The notes: generated by a model not told the origin, from the sequence alone. A stretch of DNA of 64,000 nucleotides from Akkermansia muciniphila (GCA_945861535.1 CAMAUZ010000009.1:1-64000); one strand, 5' to 3'. Positions 21,708 to 36,700 are shown, counted from the stretch's first letter. A program made the numbers and translations.

Positions 21708-24700
21708 ATGGTCAGAACTAGAAACCACGCTTTTGGACTCGCCGCCCGCCTGCTGACAGGTTTGGTCGCGGGTGTGCTGCTGCTCGCCGCCCTGCCTGCC
21801 CGCGCGCAGACGATCGGGTTCGCCTTCGGGACCACCAGCGTGTCGGAAGGCGGCACCAACGCGGTCTTGGTCGTGTCGCGCAGCCCCGCCAACGGCGCGG
21901 CCTCGGTCCTGTTTTCCACGGTTGATGGCAACGCGGCCGGCGGGACGGATTTCATCGCGACCAACGGCGTGTTGTCCTTCGTGAACGGGGAGGCCTCCAA
22001 ACTCATCAGCATCGGGATTTTATCGGACACTTTGCCCGAGCCGCCCAAGTCTTTCTTCGTCATCTTGTCCGATCCCATCGGCGGCGTCCTCGGCATCTCA
22101 ACGAATGTCGTGACGATCCTCGACGACGATTCGCTCTACAGCTTCTCGACGTTCGCCTATCGCGTGGACGAGGGCGCTTCCAATCTCGTCGTCACCGTCA
22201 TCCGCGGCGGCGGCACCTTTGGCGCGGGCACCGTCGAGGTCACCACCTCGGACGGCACGAACGCCAGTCCCGCCCTCTCCGGCGTGAACTACGTGGCCAC
22301 CCGCGCCATCGTCTCGTTCACCAATGGTCAGTCCAGCGCCACGGTCAACATCCCGATCATCGACAACCTCCTCACCGAGACCAACCTCTCGTTCTTCGTC
22401 GCGCTCGGGAACCCCGTCAGCGGCTCGGTTGCCACGCCCGCGTCGGCCACGGCGACGATCACCGACAACGATCCTGCCGGCGGCACGCTCGAGTTCATCT
22501 ACCCGCCGCCCATTCCCGTCATCGAGGGTTTCGGCACCACTATCGCCGTCACCCGCCGCGGCGGCTCCGTGGGCGCGGTGTCGGTGGATTACCGGCAGAT
22601 CAACCGGGGCAATGCGGTGACCAACGCGACGCCGCTGATCGATTACACCGGCGACAGCGGCACGCTCACCTGGGCCGATGGCGATTCCACCCCGAAGTTC
22701 ATCACCCTCACGATGCTGAATGACGCGAATGTCGAGCTCGACGAAACCGCCGTCATTGGCCTCTTCGGCTCGACCAACGCCGCCATCAACCTTTCGCGCA
22801 GCACGATGCCGGTCATCATCCTTTCGAGCGACCAGGCCCCCGGCTCCGCCGAGCGCGGCTACAACGCCGGCGTCGGCGCGAACAACACCGTGTACGCGCT
22901 CGCCGTGAACAACCTCCCCGGCGATCCCAACAACGGCCGCACCGTCATCGCCGGCGACTTCACCGCGGTGAATGGCGTCCCGATCACCCGCATCGCCCGG
23001 GTCAATGCCAACGGCTCGGTGGACACGAACTTCAATGCCGGCACCGGTCCCGACGGCTATGTCGCCGCCGTGGCGATTCAACCCAACGCCGCGGTCGTGC
23101 TCGGCGGCGGTTTCACCTCCGTCAACGGCACCAACTGGAACGGCATCGGCCGGTTGCTCCCGAACGGCGCGCTCGACCCCAGCTTCCGCCCCGGCGACGG
23201 CGCGAACGGCCCGGTGAACGTGCTCGCTCTCCAGCCCGACGGGAAAATCCTCATCGGCGGCGAGTTCACAGCTATCGACCATGTTGCGCGCAACCGCCTC
23301 GCGCGCTTGAACGTCGATGGTTCCCTCGACTCCACCTTCAATCCCGGCGCGGGTGCCAACGCCACCGTTCACGCGCTCGACTTGCAGGCCGACGGCAAGA
23401 TTCTGGTTGGCGGTCGATTCACTTCCTTCAACAACGGCACGCTGCCGTACCTCGTGCGGCTCAACCCGGACGGCTCGACCGACGCGACGTTTGCGCCGCT
23501 GTCCGGCCCGGACGCGCCCGTGTTCACGGTGCTCGCGCAGGCCTCGGGCGCAATCTATGCCGGCGGCAATTTCCGCACCTTCGACGGCCTCGACCGCTCC
23601 GGCGTCGTGCGCCTGGCGACGAATGGGTTGGTGGATGCGACCTTCAATCCCGGCACCGGCGTGAACGGCGCGGTGTACACGATGCGCGTCGAGCCGGGCG
23701 GCCTGCCGCTGCTGGCGGGCGACTTCACCGTGTTCAACGGCACGGTCCGCACCAACCTCGCGCGGCTGAATGTGGACGGCACCCTTGATACCTCGTTCAT
23801 GGACCTCTACTACAACCAGACCGCGCCCGGCCCCAACGGGTTTGTGCTCGCGCTGGACCTCGAGGCCGGTGGCAACCTCATGATCGGCGGCGGCTTCACC
23901 GCCATCGGCGGCGGCAATTCGCCGCAGGATGTGCGCCCGCGCTTGTACTTCGGCCGCGTCGTCGGCGGGCCGATCGCCCCGCCGCTCAACAACCCCGGCA
24001 ACGTCGAGTTCTTCCAGGCCGGCTACACCGTCGACGAGAACGACTCGCGCACCTTTATCACCATCCAGGCCCGCCGCCTCCACGGGAACCTCGGGCCGTT
24101 CATCGCGGACTACGTGACGGTGGACGGCACCGCCGTCTCGGGCCGCGACTACATCGGCGGGCAGGGCACGGTGAATTGGGCCGATGGCGATCCGCTCACG
24201 CAGCTCGTGACGATCCAGATCAGCCTCATCAACAACGCCGTGATCGATGGGAACCGGACCTTCTCCGTGGTGCTCTCCAACCCGCGCAATCTCAGCCCCC
24301 GCCCGACCACCCAGCCCGCCCTCGGCTTCACGACCACCACGGAGATCACCATCGTGGACGATGACTTCAACCGCGGCGTGCTCGCCTTCTCGTCGGCCGT
24401 CTATGAAGTGCTCGAAGGCGCCGGCACCGCCACGATCACTGTCGTCCGCACCAACGGCTCCGCGGGCGCCGTCTCGGTTCAGTACACCACCGCGAACGGC
24501 TCGGCCAGCGCCACGGTCGGTCCGGTGCAGGGCGATTACACGACCACCGCCGGCACGCTCACCTTTGTCTCCGGCCAGACCAACGCCTCCTTCACCGTGC
24601 GCCTCACCGATGACACGGTCGTCGAGTTCGATGAAACGGTGAACCTCCGCCTCTTCAATGTTTCCGGCGGCGCGACCCTCGGACGGAGCAACGCCACGCT

Positions 24701-27700
24701 GGTGATTTTCGACAATGAAAACCCCGCGTTGAATCCCGGCAGCCTCAGCTTCGCCTCCGCCACCTACACGGTCGGCGAAGGCGCGACCAACGCCCTCGTC
24801 ACCGTCCGCCGGACCAGCGGCGCCGCGGGGGTCGTGACGGTCGATGCGCTGACCGCTGACTTTCCGGCGGGACCGGGCTTTGCGCGGGCGGGCAGCGATT
24901 ACGCCGCCACGACGAACCGCCTCGTGTTCGGCGCGGGCGTGACGAGCCAGTCCTTCGTCGTTGCGGTTTATCAGGACCCGTTCGTCGAGGGCGATGAAGT
25001 CCTCGGCCTCCAGCTCGTGAATCCGCTCGGCGGCGCGCGGCTGGGCCTGCTCACCAATGCCTCGCTGACGATCGTGGAGGATGATTTCTACGGCGCGATT
25101 TCCTTCTCCGCGGCGAACTACAGCGTGAATGAAATCGCCGGCAGCGTGGCGATTTCCGTCACCCGCACCGGCGGCAGCTCGCAGCCGGTGTCGGTGGATT
25201 TTGCGACCGCGCCGCTCACCGCCATCCCCGGGACCGATTACCTCGATGTCATCAGCACGCTCAACTTCGCCGACGGCGAGACCAACAAGGTGGTGACGAT
25301 CCCCGTGCTGAACAACGACCTCGTGCAGAACAACAAGACTGTGGCCCTCACGCTCTCCAACCTGCTCAAGGCCACGCCCGGCCGGTTCATGCAGGCCACC
25401 CTGACGATCTTCGATGACGAATCGCTGGCCGCGCCCGCGGGCACCGTGGACCCGAGCTTCGTGCCGGTGCCGGGCTTCAACGGTCCGGTGAACGCGCTGG
25501 CGCTGCACCGCAACAACGCCCTGCTGGTCGGCGGCGGCTTCTCGACCTTCAACGGCCAGGCGGTCGGGCCGCTCGTGCGCCTGACCTTGAGCGGGCTGCT
25601 CGATCCGACCTTTGCCTCGCGCGTGGGCACCGATGGCGACGTGCGCGCGCTGGCCGTGCAGAACGACGGTCGCATCGTGGTTGGCGGCGGCTTCCTGAAT
25701 TTCAACGGCGTCAGCCGCCGCTCCATCACCCGGCTCAATGATGACGGCACGACGGACACGACGTTCGCGCCCGGCGCGGGCGGCGACAATCCGGTCTTCG
25801 CGGTCGCCGTGCGGGCCGACGGGCGCATCGTCGTGGGCGGCAGTTTTGTCACCTTCAACGGCGTGAGCCGGCCGAACGTCGCGCTGCTCAACGCGGATGG
25901 CTCGGTGGATGCGTCGTTCAACACCGGCGTCGGGCCGAACGGGCCGGTGTACGCGCTGGGCGTGCAGGTGGATGGCAAGGTCGTGATCGCCGGTGATTTC
26001 ACGACGGTGAACAACGTCGCCCGCGCCCGGGTTGCGCGGCTGAACGCCAACGGCACGCTCGATCTCACCTTCGATCCCGGCACCGGCCCGGACTCCGGCG
26101 TGCGCGCGCTGCTCGTGCTCAGGGATCGCCGCATCGCGGTGGGCGGCTCGTTCGGGAATGTCGCGGGCGCGGCCCGCTCGGGCATTGCGTTGCTGACCAC
26201 CAACGGCGTGGTCGATGCCGCCTTTAATCCCGGCACCGGCACCGATGCGGTCGTGCTCGGGCTGGCGCAGGATGCCAATGGCCGGCTGCTCGCCGTCGGC
26301 AACTTCACCGAATATCAGGGCCTCACCCGGCGCGGCGTGGTGCGCATCAACCTCGATGGCGGCGTGGACTCTTCGATCAATTTCGGCGCGGGCGCGGACA
26401 ACTTTGTTGCCGCCGTCGTCACGCAGCCGGACCAGCAGATCGTGGTCGGCGGCGGTTTCACGCAGTTCGATGGCCGGCCGCGCGGCGGCATCGCCCGCGT
26501 GCTCGGCGGGGAAAATCCGGGCGGCGGCGAATTTGAACTGGCCTCCACGTCCTACTCGGTCAGCGAGGCGGGCGGCCTGGCGGTGATCGACGTGCGGCGG
26601 CGCGGCGGGCTGTTCGGCCCGGCTTCCGTGAACTATACCATCGCCCCCGGCACCGGCGTGGCGGGCGTGGATTATGTGGCGGCGAACGGGACGTTGACCT
26701 TCCCCGCGGGCGAGGCGCTCGGCTCCTTCACGCTCCAGATTCTCAACAACACCAGCATTGCCGATGGCGACCGCACGGTGCTGCTTGCGCTGAACACCAA
26801 CGCCCCGGCGTCCGGCGCGGGCCTCGGGGCCGTGCGCGCGGCGGTGCTCACGATCCTGAACGACGACCAGAGCGTCGGCTTCGTGACGGCGAATTACAGC
26901 GTCAACGAAAACACCATCAGCGGCCGGGCCTCGATCCTCGTCCAGCGCACGGGCGGGACCAGCGATTTCCTGTTCGTCGATTACGCGACCACCACCACGG
27001 GCACGGCGACACCCGGACTGGATTTCGTCCCGACCAGCGGCACCTTGGTTTTCAACCCCGGCGAAACCGCCGTGGCGTTCAGCGTCGCGATCATCAACGA
27101 CTCGCTCGTCGAGTCCGACGAGACGGTCGGACTCCTCCTCTCCAACGCCCGCGTCCCCGCCAATTCCACCGCGACCATCGCGCTGGGCCTGAGCAGCGCG
27201 ACGCTCACGATCATCGACAATGAATTCGGCCCCGGCAGCTTCCAGTTTGCGACCAATAGTTTCATCGTTAGCGAAGGCGTTGGCTCGGCGGCGGTTGTGA
27301 TCCAGCGGGTCAATGGCAGCGGCGGCATTGCCACGGTGCGTTTTGCCACCAGCAATGGAACCGCTATAAATGGACTCGACTACATCGCTACAAACGGGGT
27401 TCTGACGTTCGCGGCGGGGGAGATTTCTAAGACCGTGCTGGTTCGGGTCATCAACGATGCGTTCTTGGACGGTGACGAAACTGTGAATCTTACACTATCC
27501 GCCGCGACTGGAGCGGGGATCATCCGAAGCAACGCCGTGTTGACTATTCTGGACGATGACTCGCTCGTGTCGTTCAGTGCTTCGACCTATAGCGTGGACG
27601 AAGCGGGACCAACCGTCCCGGTCACCATTCTGCGAACGGGTTCAACTAACGTGACAGTCAGGATATCCCTATCTACCACCGACGGTACCGCCTTGGCGGG

Positions 27701-30700
27701 AAGTGACTACGTAGCGCTGGCCACCAACGTGGAATTCGTGCCAGGAGTCACGAATCTAACCGTTCGAATCCCGATAATTAGCAATCCCAACATCACTGGG
27801 AATCGTGCCTTCTTTGTATCGCTCACGAATGGGGTATCGGTCCCGTCCGGTTCGGTTTTGTTTGGCCAGACCACGGCTATGGTGACGATCCGGGATCTTA
27901 TCGCTGGCGGAGTAGACACCAATTTCGTGCATGGTTTTGGTGCTGATGGCCCAATCCATACGATTTTGTCGCTGACGAACAGTGTGTATCAGTTGAACGG
28001 CGCGGCAACGAACTGGCAGTTCATCGTCGCCGGCGATTTCCACCGATTCAATGGCGCGCGGGCCAACCGGGTGGTGGCGGTCAATTCCGACGGCACGGTG
28101 GACCCGACGCTGAATGTCAATTTGGGACCGAACGATCAGGTCTATGCGGTTGCTTTCTATCCCGGGGCTCCTTCCCGCATCATTCTGGGCGGTGATTTCA
28201 CGCAGGTGAACGGCACCAGTCGGGCGTATTTGGCGGCGGTGGACGAGGGGGGGAATCTGAATCCGCTGTGGGGTGGTGCTGGGCCGGATGCTCCGGTGCG
28301 GGCGCTGGTAGTCGATTCGACCGGTCAGTTGGTCGTTGGCGGACTGTTCACGAATGTGAATGGGGTGGCCTCGCCTGGTCTGGTGCGTCTGGACACCAGT
28401 GGAAACGTGGACGCGACCTTCAACGTCGGGACGGGCTTTAACGGGCCGGTCTATGCGCTGGCGGTGCTTCCCGCTGGCGGTCCTGCGGGACGGCCGGCGG
28501 AGATCATCGTGGGTGGCGATTTCACCAGTTACAACGGAATCTCGGCGCCTACTTTCAATGGAAGTTACTTTCAGGGCGGGGCCAATCGGTATGTTCGCCT
28601 GAATACCAACGGCACGCAGGACTTGAATTGGCCGTATGTGGCGTTTGATGGTCCGGTTTATTCCATTGTCAGTCTGCCCTCGACCGTGACTTTTGTCGGC
28701 GGGGCTTTCACCAACGTGCATCGTGACACCAATGCGGCCGCAACCATTCGCAGTCCCGGGCTGATCAATCTGGATACGCTGGGCTTTATTGTCAGCGGTG
28801 GTGGGGGCTTCGTATCCCCCGTTCTTGGCGGGCCGAACCCCGTGGTTCGTAGTCTGACCGCGCTGTCCGCCACCAACGTGCTGGCAGCAGGTGACTTCTT
28901 ATCGGTCAACGGCCTGCCGGGGGATTTCGTCTCCGTGTTGCCGCGCGGCAATGTGGCTGTGTTTCATGAATCGGGGACTTTTGCCCCATTGCCGTTCAGC
29001 CTAGGTGGGGCGGACGCGTTGGTGACTGCGTCAGCCTATTCCCCCCTGTATCAACCCGCGCCGATTGTGACGGCAGCGCAGGCGGTCCCGGGGCAGGCAA
29101 CGAGCCATACCAATGTCATAGAAACCGGTTACAGCTCGGGGTCACTGGTCTTTTTCGATCTTAGCTTCCGGAAGCCCGAAAGTGTTCGGGTCTATTATGG
29201 CGGGCAGCAGATTTATAGTGCGGTTATCCAATATCCGGGCGCACCGACCTACCTCACTGTTCCTTACTCGGTGCCTTCCTTCGGGCCCGGGCTTTCGACT
29301 ACGCTGACAGTCATCATCAACGAAGGTGTCACGGGACCGACCTTTGACGGGTGGCGATATTCCGCAATCGTTTATCCCGGCCCGGTGTCGAGCAACGTGG
29401 TGGCGGTGGGCGGAACCTTTCAGAAATTCAATCACCATCCTTATCAAGGGTTCACGTTGACGGATGGTTTGGGGATAGATACCGGTGCTCCCCCGGCGGC
29501 GGCGACAACTGCTGTGAAGGCGCTGGGCATCTACTCGGATCCGACGGTGCCCGGGAGACTGGATCAGATTGTGGTGGGTGGGCAGTTCGCCGGCCTGAAC
29601 GGAGTGCGGTCCTATAATCTGCTCCGGTTCAATCCCGACGGGACGGTGGATTTGAGCTTTGCCAACTTCATGTTGGATGGACCCGTCAACGCCATCGCGA
29701 TGGGTTCTGGGGGAAGCGTCTATGTCGCGGGCGACTTTTTGGGGACGCGAGATCCGTCCGTCTATCACTTTGGCCGCATCCGGCACATTGGCCAGGATGG
29801 GACTGACCTCGCGGTTTACAATATCGGCTTCGGGCCCGACGCCGCGGTGAATGCCTTGGCGCTTCAGCCGGACGGACGCTTGATCGTGGGTGGTGCCTTC
29901 CAAACATTAGACACGGTGGTCCGTCCGTTCATTGGCCGGCTGAATCCGTTGGGCGAGGTGGATCTCAGTTTCAATCCGGGCAGCGGGCCGAACGGAACCG
30001 TGCGGGCGGTGGCCTTGCAGCCGGACGGAAAAGTCGTGATCGGCGGCGACTTCACCACCGTGAATGGCACGAACCGCAATTACATAGCCCGCCTCAATGC
30101 CAATGGCTCGCTCGACACCACGTTTAATCCGGGCGGCGGCTTTGACGCCCAGGTCAACGCCCTGGCCTTGGATGCCCTTGGTCGGATTGTGGTGGGCGGT
30201 TCCTTTCAACAGTTCAATGGCCGGTCACAGGCTTGGTTGACACGCATGGACGCCAGTGGAGCGCTGGACGCGACCTTCAATCCCGGTAGCGGGCCGAATG
30301 ATTACGTGGCTACCATCACCGTGACGGGGGACGGGCATATAATCGTGGGCGGTGGTTTCACCGCTTACAACGGCATCCCAGCCGGGAGCGCGGTTCGTTT
30401 GAACGCCAATGGTTCGCTGGATGGCACCATTAATCTCGGCACGGGTGCGGAGGCGCCGGTGCTGGCTTCGCTGGAGCAGTCTTTCGATAGACGCGTCGTG
30501 CTGGGGGGGGCGTTCCAATCGTTCAATGGGGTCGCCGCCGACCGCGTGGTGCGCATTAATGGCAGTGGGAATCCGGGATCCGGTGTCCTCGCCTTCAGCG
30601 CCCCGGCCTATACCGTGGCGGAGAGCGGAGGAGCCGTGACGGTCACGGTGAACCGGTTGGGCGGGCTGAGCGGCGTGCTGACGGGCGTGTTTACAAATTT

Positions 30701-33700
30701 GGGCGGTACGGCCGTTCTCAGAACAAATTACACCCTGCCGACGACGCGCCTGACGTTTGTGGACGGACAGTACTCCACGAATCTCGTGCTGACGATCGTG
30801 GATGACTTGCTGGACAATCTGGATCGTTTGGCAACGCTAGGGGTGATCAGCGCGGGCGTGACGAACACAGCGCAACTGACGATCGTGGACAACGAGTCGG
30901 TGCCGAACTTCGTGCTGGCCAGCTACAATGTGCTGGAGAACGCGGGCGTGGCGGTGATCAGCGTGGCGCGGCTGGGCGGGGCGGCTGATGCCTACAGCGT
31001 GCAATATGCGACCTCGAATGGCACCGCGATGGCCGGCGTGGATTTCACGAGCACGAACGGCGTGCTGAACTGGGCGGACGGCGACGCGGGCGCGAAGACG
31101 TTCACGGTCGGCATCATTGACAATCAGGTGATCAACTCGGTGCGGGCGCTGAATCTGGCGCTGTTCGGCGCGACCAATCAGACCCTCGGCACCGCGGCCC
31201 CGATGAGCGGACAGACAAACGCGACGCTGGTGATTCTGGACAACGAGTCCGGCCCCGGCTTCCTCGGCTTCACTGCCGCGGCCTACACGGTCGGTGAATC
31301 GGGGACGAACGTGACCATCACGGTCACCCGCACCAACGGCATCCTCGGCGCGGTGAGCGTGAACTTCGCGACGCTCAACGGGACGGCGTTCGCGGGGACG
31401 AACTACACGAACACGGCCGGCACGCTCCGCTGGGCGAACGGGGACGGAACCCCGCGGACCATCGTGGTGGGGATCGTGAATGATTTCGCGCCGAACGCGG
31501 ACCGCACGGTGCTGTTGCAGTTGAGCGGGTTGACCGGCGGGGCGCGCGGCGTCCTGACCAACGCGGTGCTGACCATCGTGGACGATGACTCGATCATCTC
31601 GCTCAGCGCGCCGGCGTATTCCGTGGATGAAGCGGCCGGCGTGCTGCCGGTGACCGTCCTGCGCACGGGCGCGACGAATACGACAGTGAGCGCGCTGCTG
31701 CTCACGAGCGACGGTTCCGCGCTGGCGGGCACGAACTACCTCGCGGTCTCCAACGTGGTGGTGTTCCTGCCGGGCATCACGAGCCTCACGGTCCCGATTC
31801 CGATCCTCGACAACACTAACATCGCCGCGAATCCCACCTTCAACCTGGCGCTGTCGGCCCCCGTCTCGACGCCGGCGGGCACGAGCGTTTTGGGCGAGAG
31901 CAACGCCGTGGTGACGATCATTGAAAACGACGCCGGGCTGCGCTTCTCGGCCGCGGGCTACAACGTCCGCGAGGATGCCGGACGCTTCGCCATCACCGTG
32001 CTGCGCACCGGGCGGCTGGATTCCACCGTGGCGATTGATTACGCGAGCAGCAACCTGACGGCCGTCGCCGGACTGCATTACGTGCCGGTGAGCGGCACGC
32101 TGGTGTTTGCGCCGGGGGTCACGACGCGCACGTTCGACGTGCCGTTGCTCGACAACTCGATCACCAACGCGGACCGGACCGTGCTGCTGAGTTTGCGCAA
32201 CCCCGTCGGCCCGCTCGGCACGATGCTGATCGCTCCAGTGACCGCCACGTTGACCATCCTCGACAACGAGGCGCTCGGCGCGGTCGCGGGCTCGGTGGAC
32301 CCGACGTTTAACTACGGCCTCGGGGCGAACGGCCCGGTGAACGCGCTGACCTTTGCGACCAACGGCCTGCTCGTGGTGGCCGGTGATTTCAGCACGCTCA
32401 ACGGCGCGCGGGTCAATCGCGTGGGCCGGCTGAATGTGAACGGCACCGTCGATGCGTCGTTCAATCCGGGGCTGGGTCCGAACGGCGTGGTGTTCGGCGT
32501 GGCGGTGCAGGAGTTGCGCACGAATGCGGTGATCGTCGGCGGGGCCTTCTCTTCCGTGAACGGGACCAATGCGCCGTTCCTGGCGCGACTCCGCGGGGAT
32601 GGTTCGCTCGACACCACGTTTGCCACGAACAGCGCGCCGGACAACACGGTGTTCGCCGTGGCGGTGCAGCCGGATGGCGCGGTCGTGTTCGGCGGCGCGT
32701 TCACCACGGTCGGCGGCACCAACCTGGCGCGCATCGCCCGCGTGGATGTGGATGGCGCGCTGGATGCGACCTTCAATCCCGGCACGGGGGCCAACGGCAT
32801 CATCCGCGCCATCGCGGTGCAACCGGACGGGCGGATTCTCATCGGCGGCGATTTCACCAGCTACAACGGGACCAACATCAACCGCATCGCGCGGCTGAAT
32901 GCGGATGGCTCGCTCGACAACACGTTCCTGCCGGGCTTCGGCGCGGATGGTTCCGTGCAGTCGCTGGTGGTGACGACCAACGGCACCATCGTGGTGGGCG
33001 GGGCGTTCGTGACCTTCAATGGGTTCACGCGGAATGGGATCACGCAGCTCAATCCCGATGGCTCGCTGGATGCGGGCTTCAACGCGGGCGTCGGCGCGAA
33101 CGGCCCGGTCAATGCCATCGGCCTGCGCAGCGACGGCAAGCTGGTCGTGGTGGGCGACTTCACCGGGTTCAACGATTTGCCGCTTGTCCGCGTGGCGCGG
33201 CTTAACGAGGACGGCAGCGTGGACGACACGTTCGAGCCCGGCAGCGGGCCGGACAATGCGGTGAATGCGGTGGCGCAATTCACGCAGACGGCCCCGCCGG
33301 TGATTCCGATCTCGGCGGCGGGCGGCGGCATCGGCAGCAACACCAACGTGGTGAACACCGGATCAACTTCCGGCGTGCTGACCCTCAACCTCAACACGCT
33401 CGTCATCGCGGACAACCTCCGCGTTTATTACGAAGGCCTGTTGCTGCTGGACACCAACGTAGTGGGTCGGCTCCAGTTCACGATTCCCTACGGCCCCGGC
33501 ACTTCGACCGTGGTGACCATCATCATGAACGAGGGCAATCCCCGCGGCAGCATCTGGAACTACACCGGCGCCCTGGCGCCCGGGGCCGCGGGCGCGAACG
33601 TAGATCGCAGCGTGATCGGCGGGTTGTTCCGCAACTACAACGGCGAGCCGCATGATCGGCTCGCATTGCTGACCGGGACCGGAGTCGCAGACCCGGCGTA

Positions 33701-36700
33701 TGGCGTCGGGCAGGGGGCCGGGCTGATCACGAGCGTCGCGATCAACACGAATGCCGCGCAGCCTGATTTGCTCGGCAAGTTGGTCATCGGCGGGGCGTTC
33801 AATTTCCACAACGGCGTCGCGCTGCCACATCTGGCGCGGTTGAATCAGGACGGGACGGTGGACCTGAATTTCAACACGGGTGCCGGTCTCAACGCGGGTG
33901 TCAACGCCGTGGCCGTGCAGGGTGACGGTCGGGTGGTGGCGGGCGGTTATTTCAGTTTCGCCAACGGCGTGTCGCGCAACGCGATTGCGCGGTTCAACGC
34001 GGATGGTTCCCTCGACACGGCGTTTGATCCCGGCGTGGGCGCGAACAAAACGGTCTTCGCCGTGACCTTGCAGGCCGACGGCAAGGCGCTCATCGGCGGT
34101 CTCTTCACGGTGGTGAACACCACGGCGCGCAACTACATCGCGCGGCTGAATCTGGATGGCACCGTCGATGCCACCTTCAATCCCGGCACGGGTGCGAACG
34201 ACAGCGTGCGCGCGATTGCGGTGCAGCCGGACGGCCGGATCATCATCGCGGGCGAGTTCACCTCGGTCGCCGGCACAACGCGCAACCGGCTGGCGCGGCT
34301 GAATGCGAACGGGACGCTGGACGCCTCGTTCAATCCGGCGGGTTTGCTGGACGGCGCGGTCCACGCAGTGCTGATCGACGCGACGGGCGGGATTGTCGTA
34401 GGCGGTTCCTTCACGTCGGCGGGCGGCTCGAGCCGGAGCTATCTGGCGCGTTTCACTGCGAGCGGGGTGCTGGATGCGGCCTTCAACGCAGCGGGCGGGC
34501 CGGATGATTTTGTGAGCACGCTGAGCCGGCAGGCGGATGGCAGGCTGATCGTCGGCGGCGGTTTCACGAGCGTGAGCGGCCTGACGCGGCAACATCTGGC
34601 GCGGCTCAATGCGGACGGCTCGGTGGATGCCACGATCAATTTCGGCACGGGCGCGAATGACGCGGTGCTCGCGTCGCTGGTGCAATTTTACGATGGCCGC
34701 GTGGTGGTGGGCGGCGCGTTCACGGCGTTCGAGGGCGTGCCGGTGCCGCATCTGGTGCGGCTCAACGGCGGGAACAACTCGGGCGCGGGGACGCTGACGT
34801 TCGAGCTGTCCGCCTACTCGGTGTCCGAGAGCGCGGGCACCAACGCGGTGCTGACGGTGCTGCGCGCGGGCGGTTTGAACGGCACGCTCACCGGGCAGTT
34901 GAGCGTGACTGGCGGCACGGCGGTGAACGGCACCGACTACGTTTTCAGCAGCCCGCGCACGCTGAACTTTGTGTCCGGCCAGAGCGTGCTGAACATCCCG
35001 GTGCCGATTCTCGACACCCCCGGCGTCAACGCGGACCGCACGATCAATTTCGCCGTGACCGCCGCCGGACAGACCAGCACCACGACGCTGACCATCCGCG
35101 ACAACGACACCGAACTCGCGTTCTCCCTGGCCAGCTACAGCGTGGTGGAAAATGCGGGGACGGCCCTAATCACCGTGGTGCGGCGGGGCGGAACGGCCAA
35201 TGCCTACAGCGTGCAATATGGAACGGTGGATGCCACGGCGGTGGCGGGCGTGGATTACACGAACACGACGGGCGTGCTCAACTGGGCGGACGGCGACGCG
35301 ACCGCGAAGACCTTCACGGTGACCATCATCAACAACGCCGCGACCAACTCGGCGCGGTCGTTGAACCTCGTCCTGTTCGGGGCGACGAACCAGACGCTGG
35401 GCACGGCGGCGGTGCTGAGCGGCCAGACCAATGCGACGCTGGCGATCGTGGACGACGAGTTCGGCCCCGGTGAATTCCGCTTTTCGGCGGCGACGTATGC
35501 GGTGCTCGAGAACGCCGGGTTCTTCACGGTGCCGGTCGTGCGGACCAATGGCAGCGCGGGTGCGGTGGCGGTGCGGTATGCGACGGCGAACGGGACGGCG
35601 CTGGCGGGAACCAATTATCTGGCGACCAGCGGCATCCTGATTTTCGCCGCGGGCGAGACGGTCAAGACGTTCAACATTCCCCTCCTCAACGACACGGTGG
35701 CCAATGGCAACCGGACGGTCGCGTTGAGCCTCAACTCGCCGTTGGGCGGCGCGCGGATCATCCAGACCAATGCGGTGTTGACGATTCTCGACGACGATCT
35801 GCCGGGCGGCGCGGTGGACCTCACGTTCGCCAGCGGCAGCGGCTTCGACGGCGCGGTGCTGGCGCTGGCGCAACCGCGGGATGGCGGGCTGCTGGTGGCC
35901 GGTGATTTCACCAGCTACAACGGCACGACGAATGTCATCCGACTGGCGCGGCTGACGACGGATGGCTTGCTGAACACGAATTTCAACGCGGGCACGAACT
36001 TGAACGCGGCGGTGACGGCGCTGGCGCTGCGGCCCGATGGGCGGCTGGTGGCGGGCGGGCAGTTCACGAACTTCCTCGCGATCAACGCGGCGGGTCCGGT
36101 GAGTTATCTCGCGGGCTTGGATACGAACGGTGCGGCGGACGCGGCGTTCAACGTGGGCACGGGTCCGAACAACGTGGTCTTTGCGCTCGCGCTGCAGCCG
36201 GACGGCAAGCTCCTCGTGGGCGGGCAGTTCACGGCGATCAACGGCACGAACCGCACGTTCCTCGCGCGGCTGCTGCCGGATGGCGGAGTCGATCCCTCGT
36301 TCAACCCGTCGCTCGCGCCGAATCAGCCGGTGCGCGCGCTGGCGGTGGATGCCCTCGGGCGCATCGTGCTGGGCGGCGACTTCAGGTTGATCAACGGCCT
36401 GAAGCACGACTACCTGGCGCGGGTGGACACGAACGGCGTGCTGGACGCGGGCTTCAACACGGATGCGAACGGGCCGGTGTACGCGCTGACGGTGCAGCCG
36501 GACGGGAAGATTCTGGTGGGTGGCGATTTCGCGGCGATCAACTTCACGCCGATGGGTTCGCTGGCGCGCTTGAATCCCGACGGCAGGCTCGATGGCACGT
36601 TCACGCCGGGAACGGGGGCGAACGATTTCATTTCGCTGATCGTGCTCCAGGCGGATGGGCGCATTCTCGTGGGCGGCGGCTTCAATCTCTTCAACGGGGC

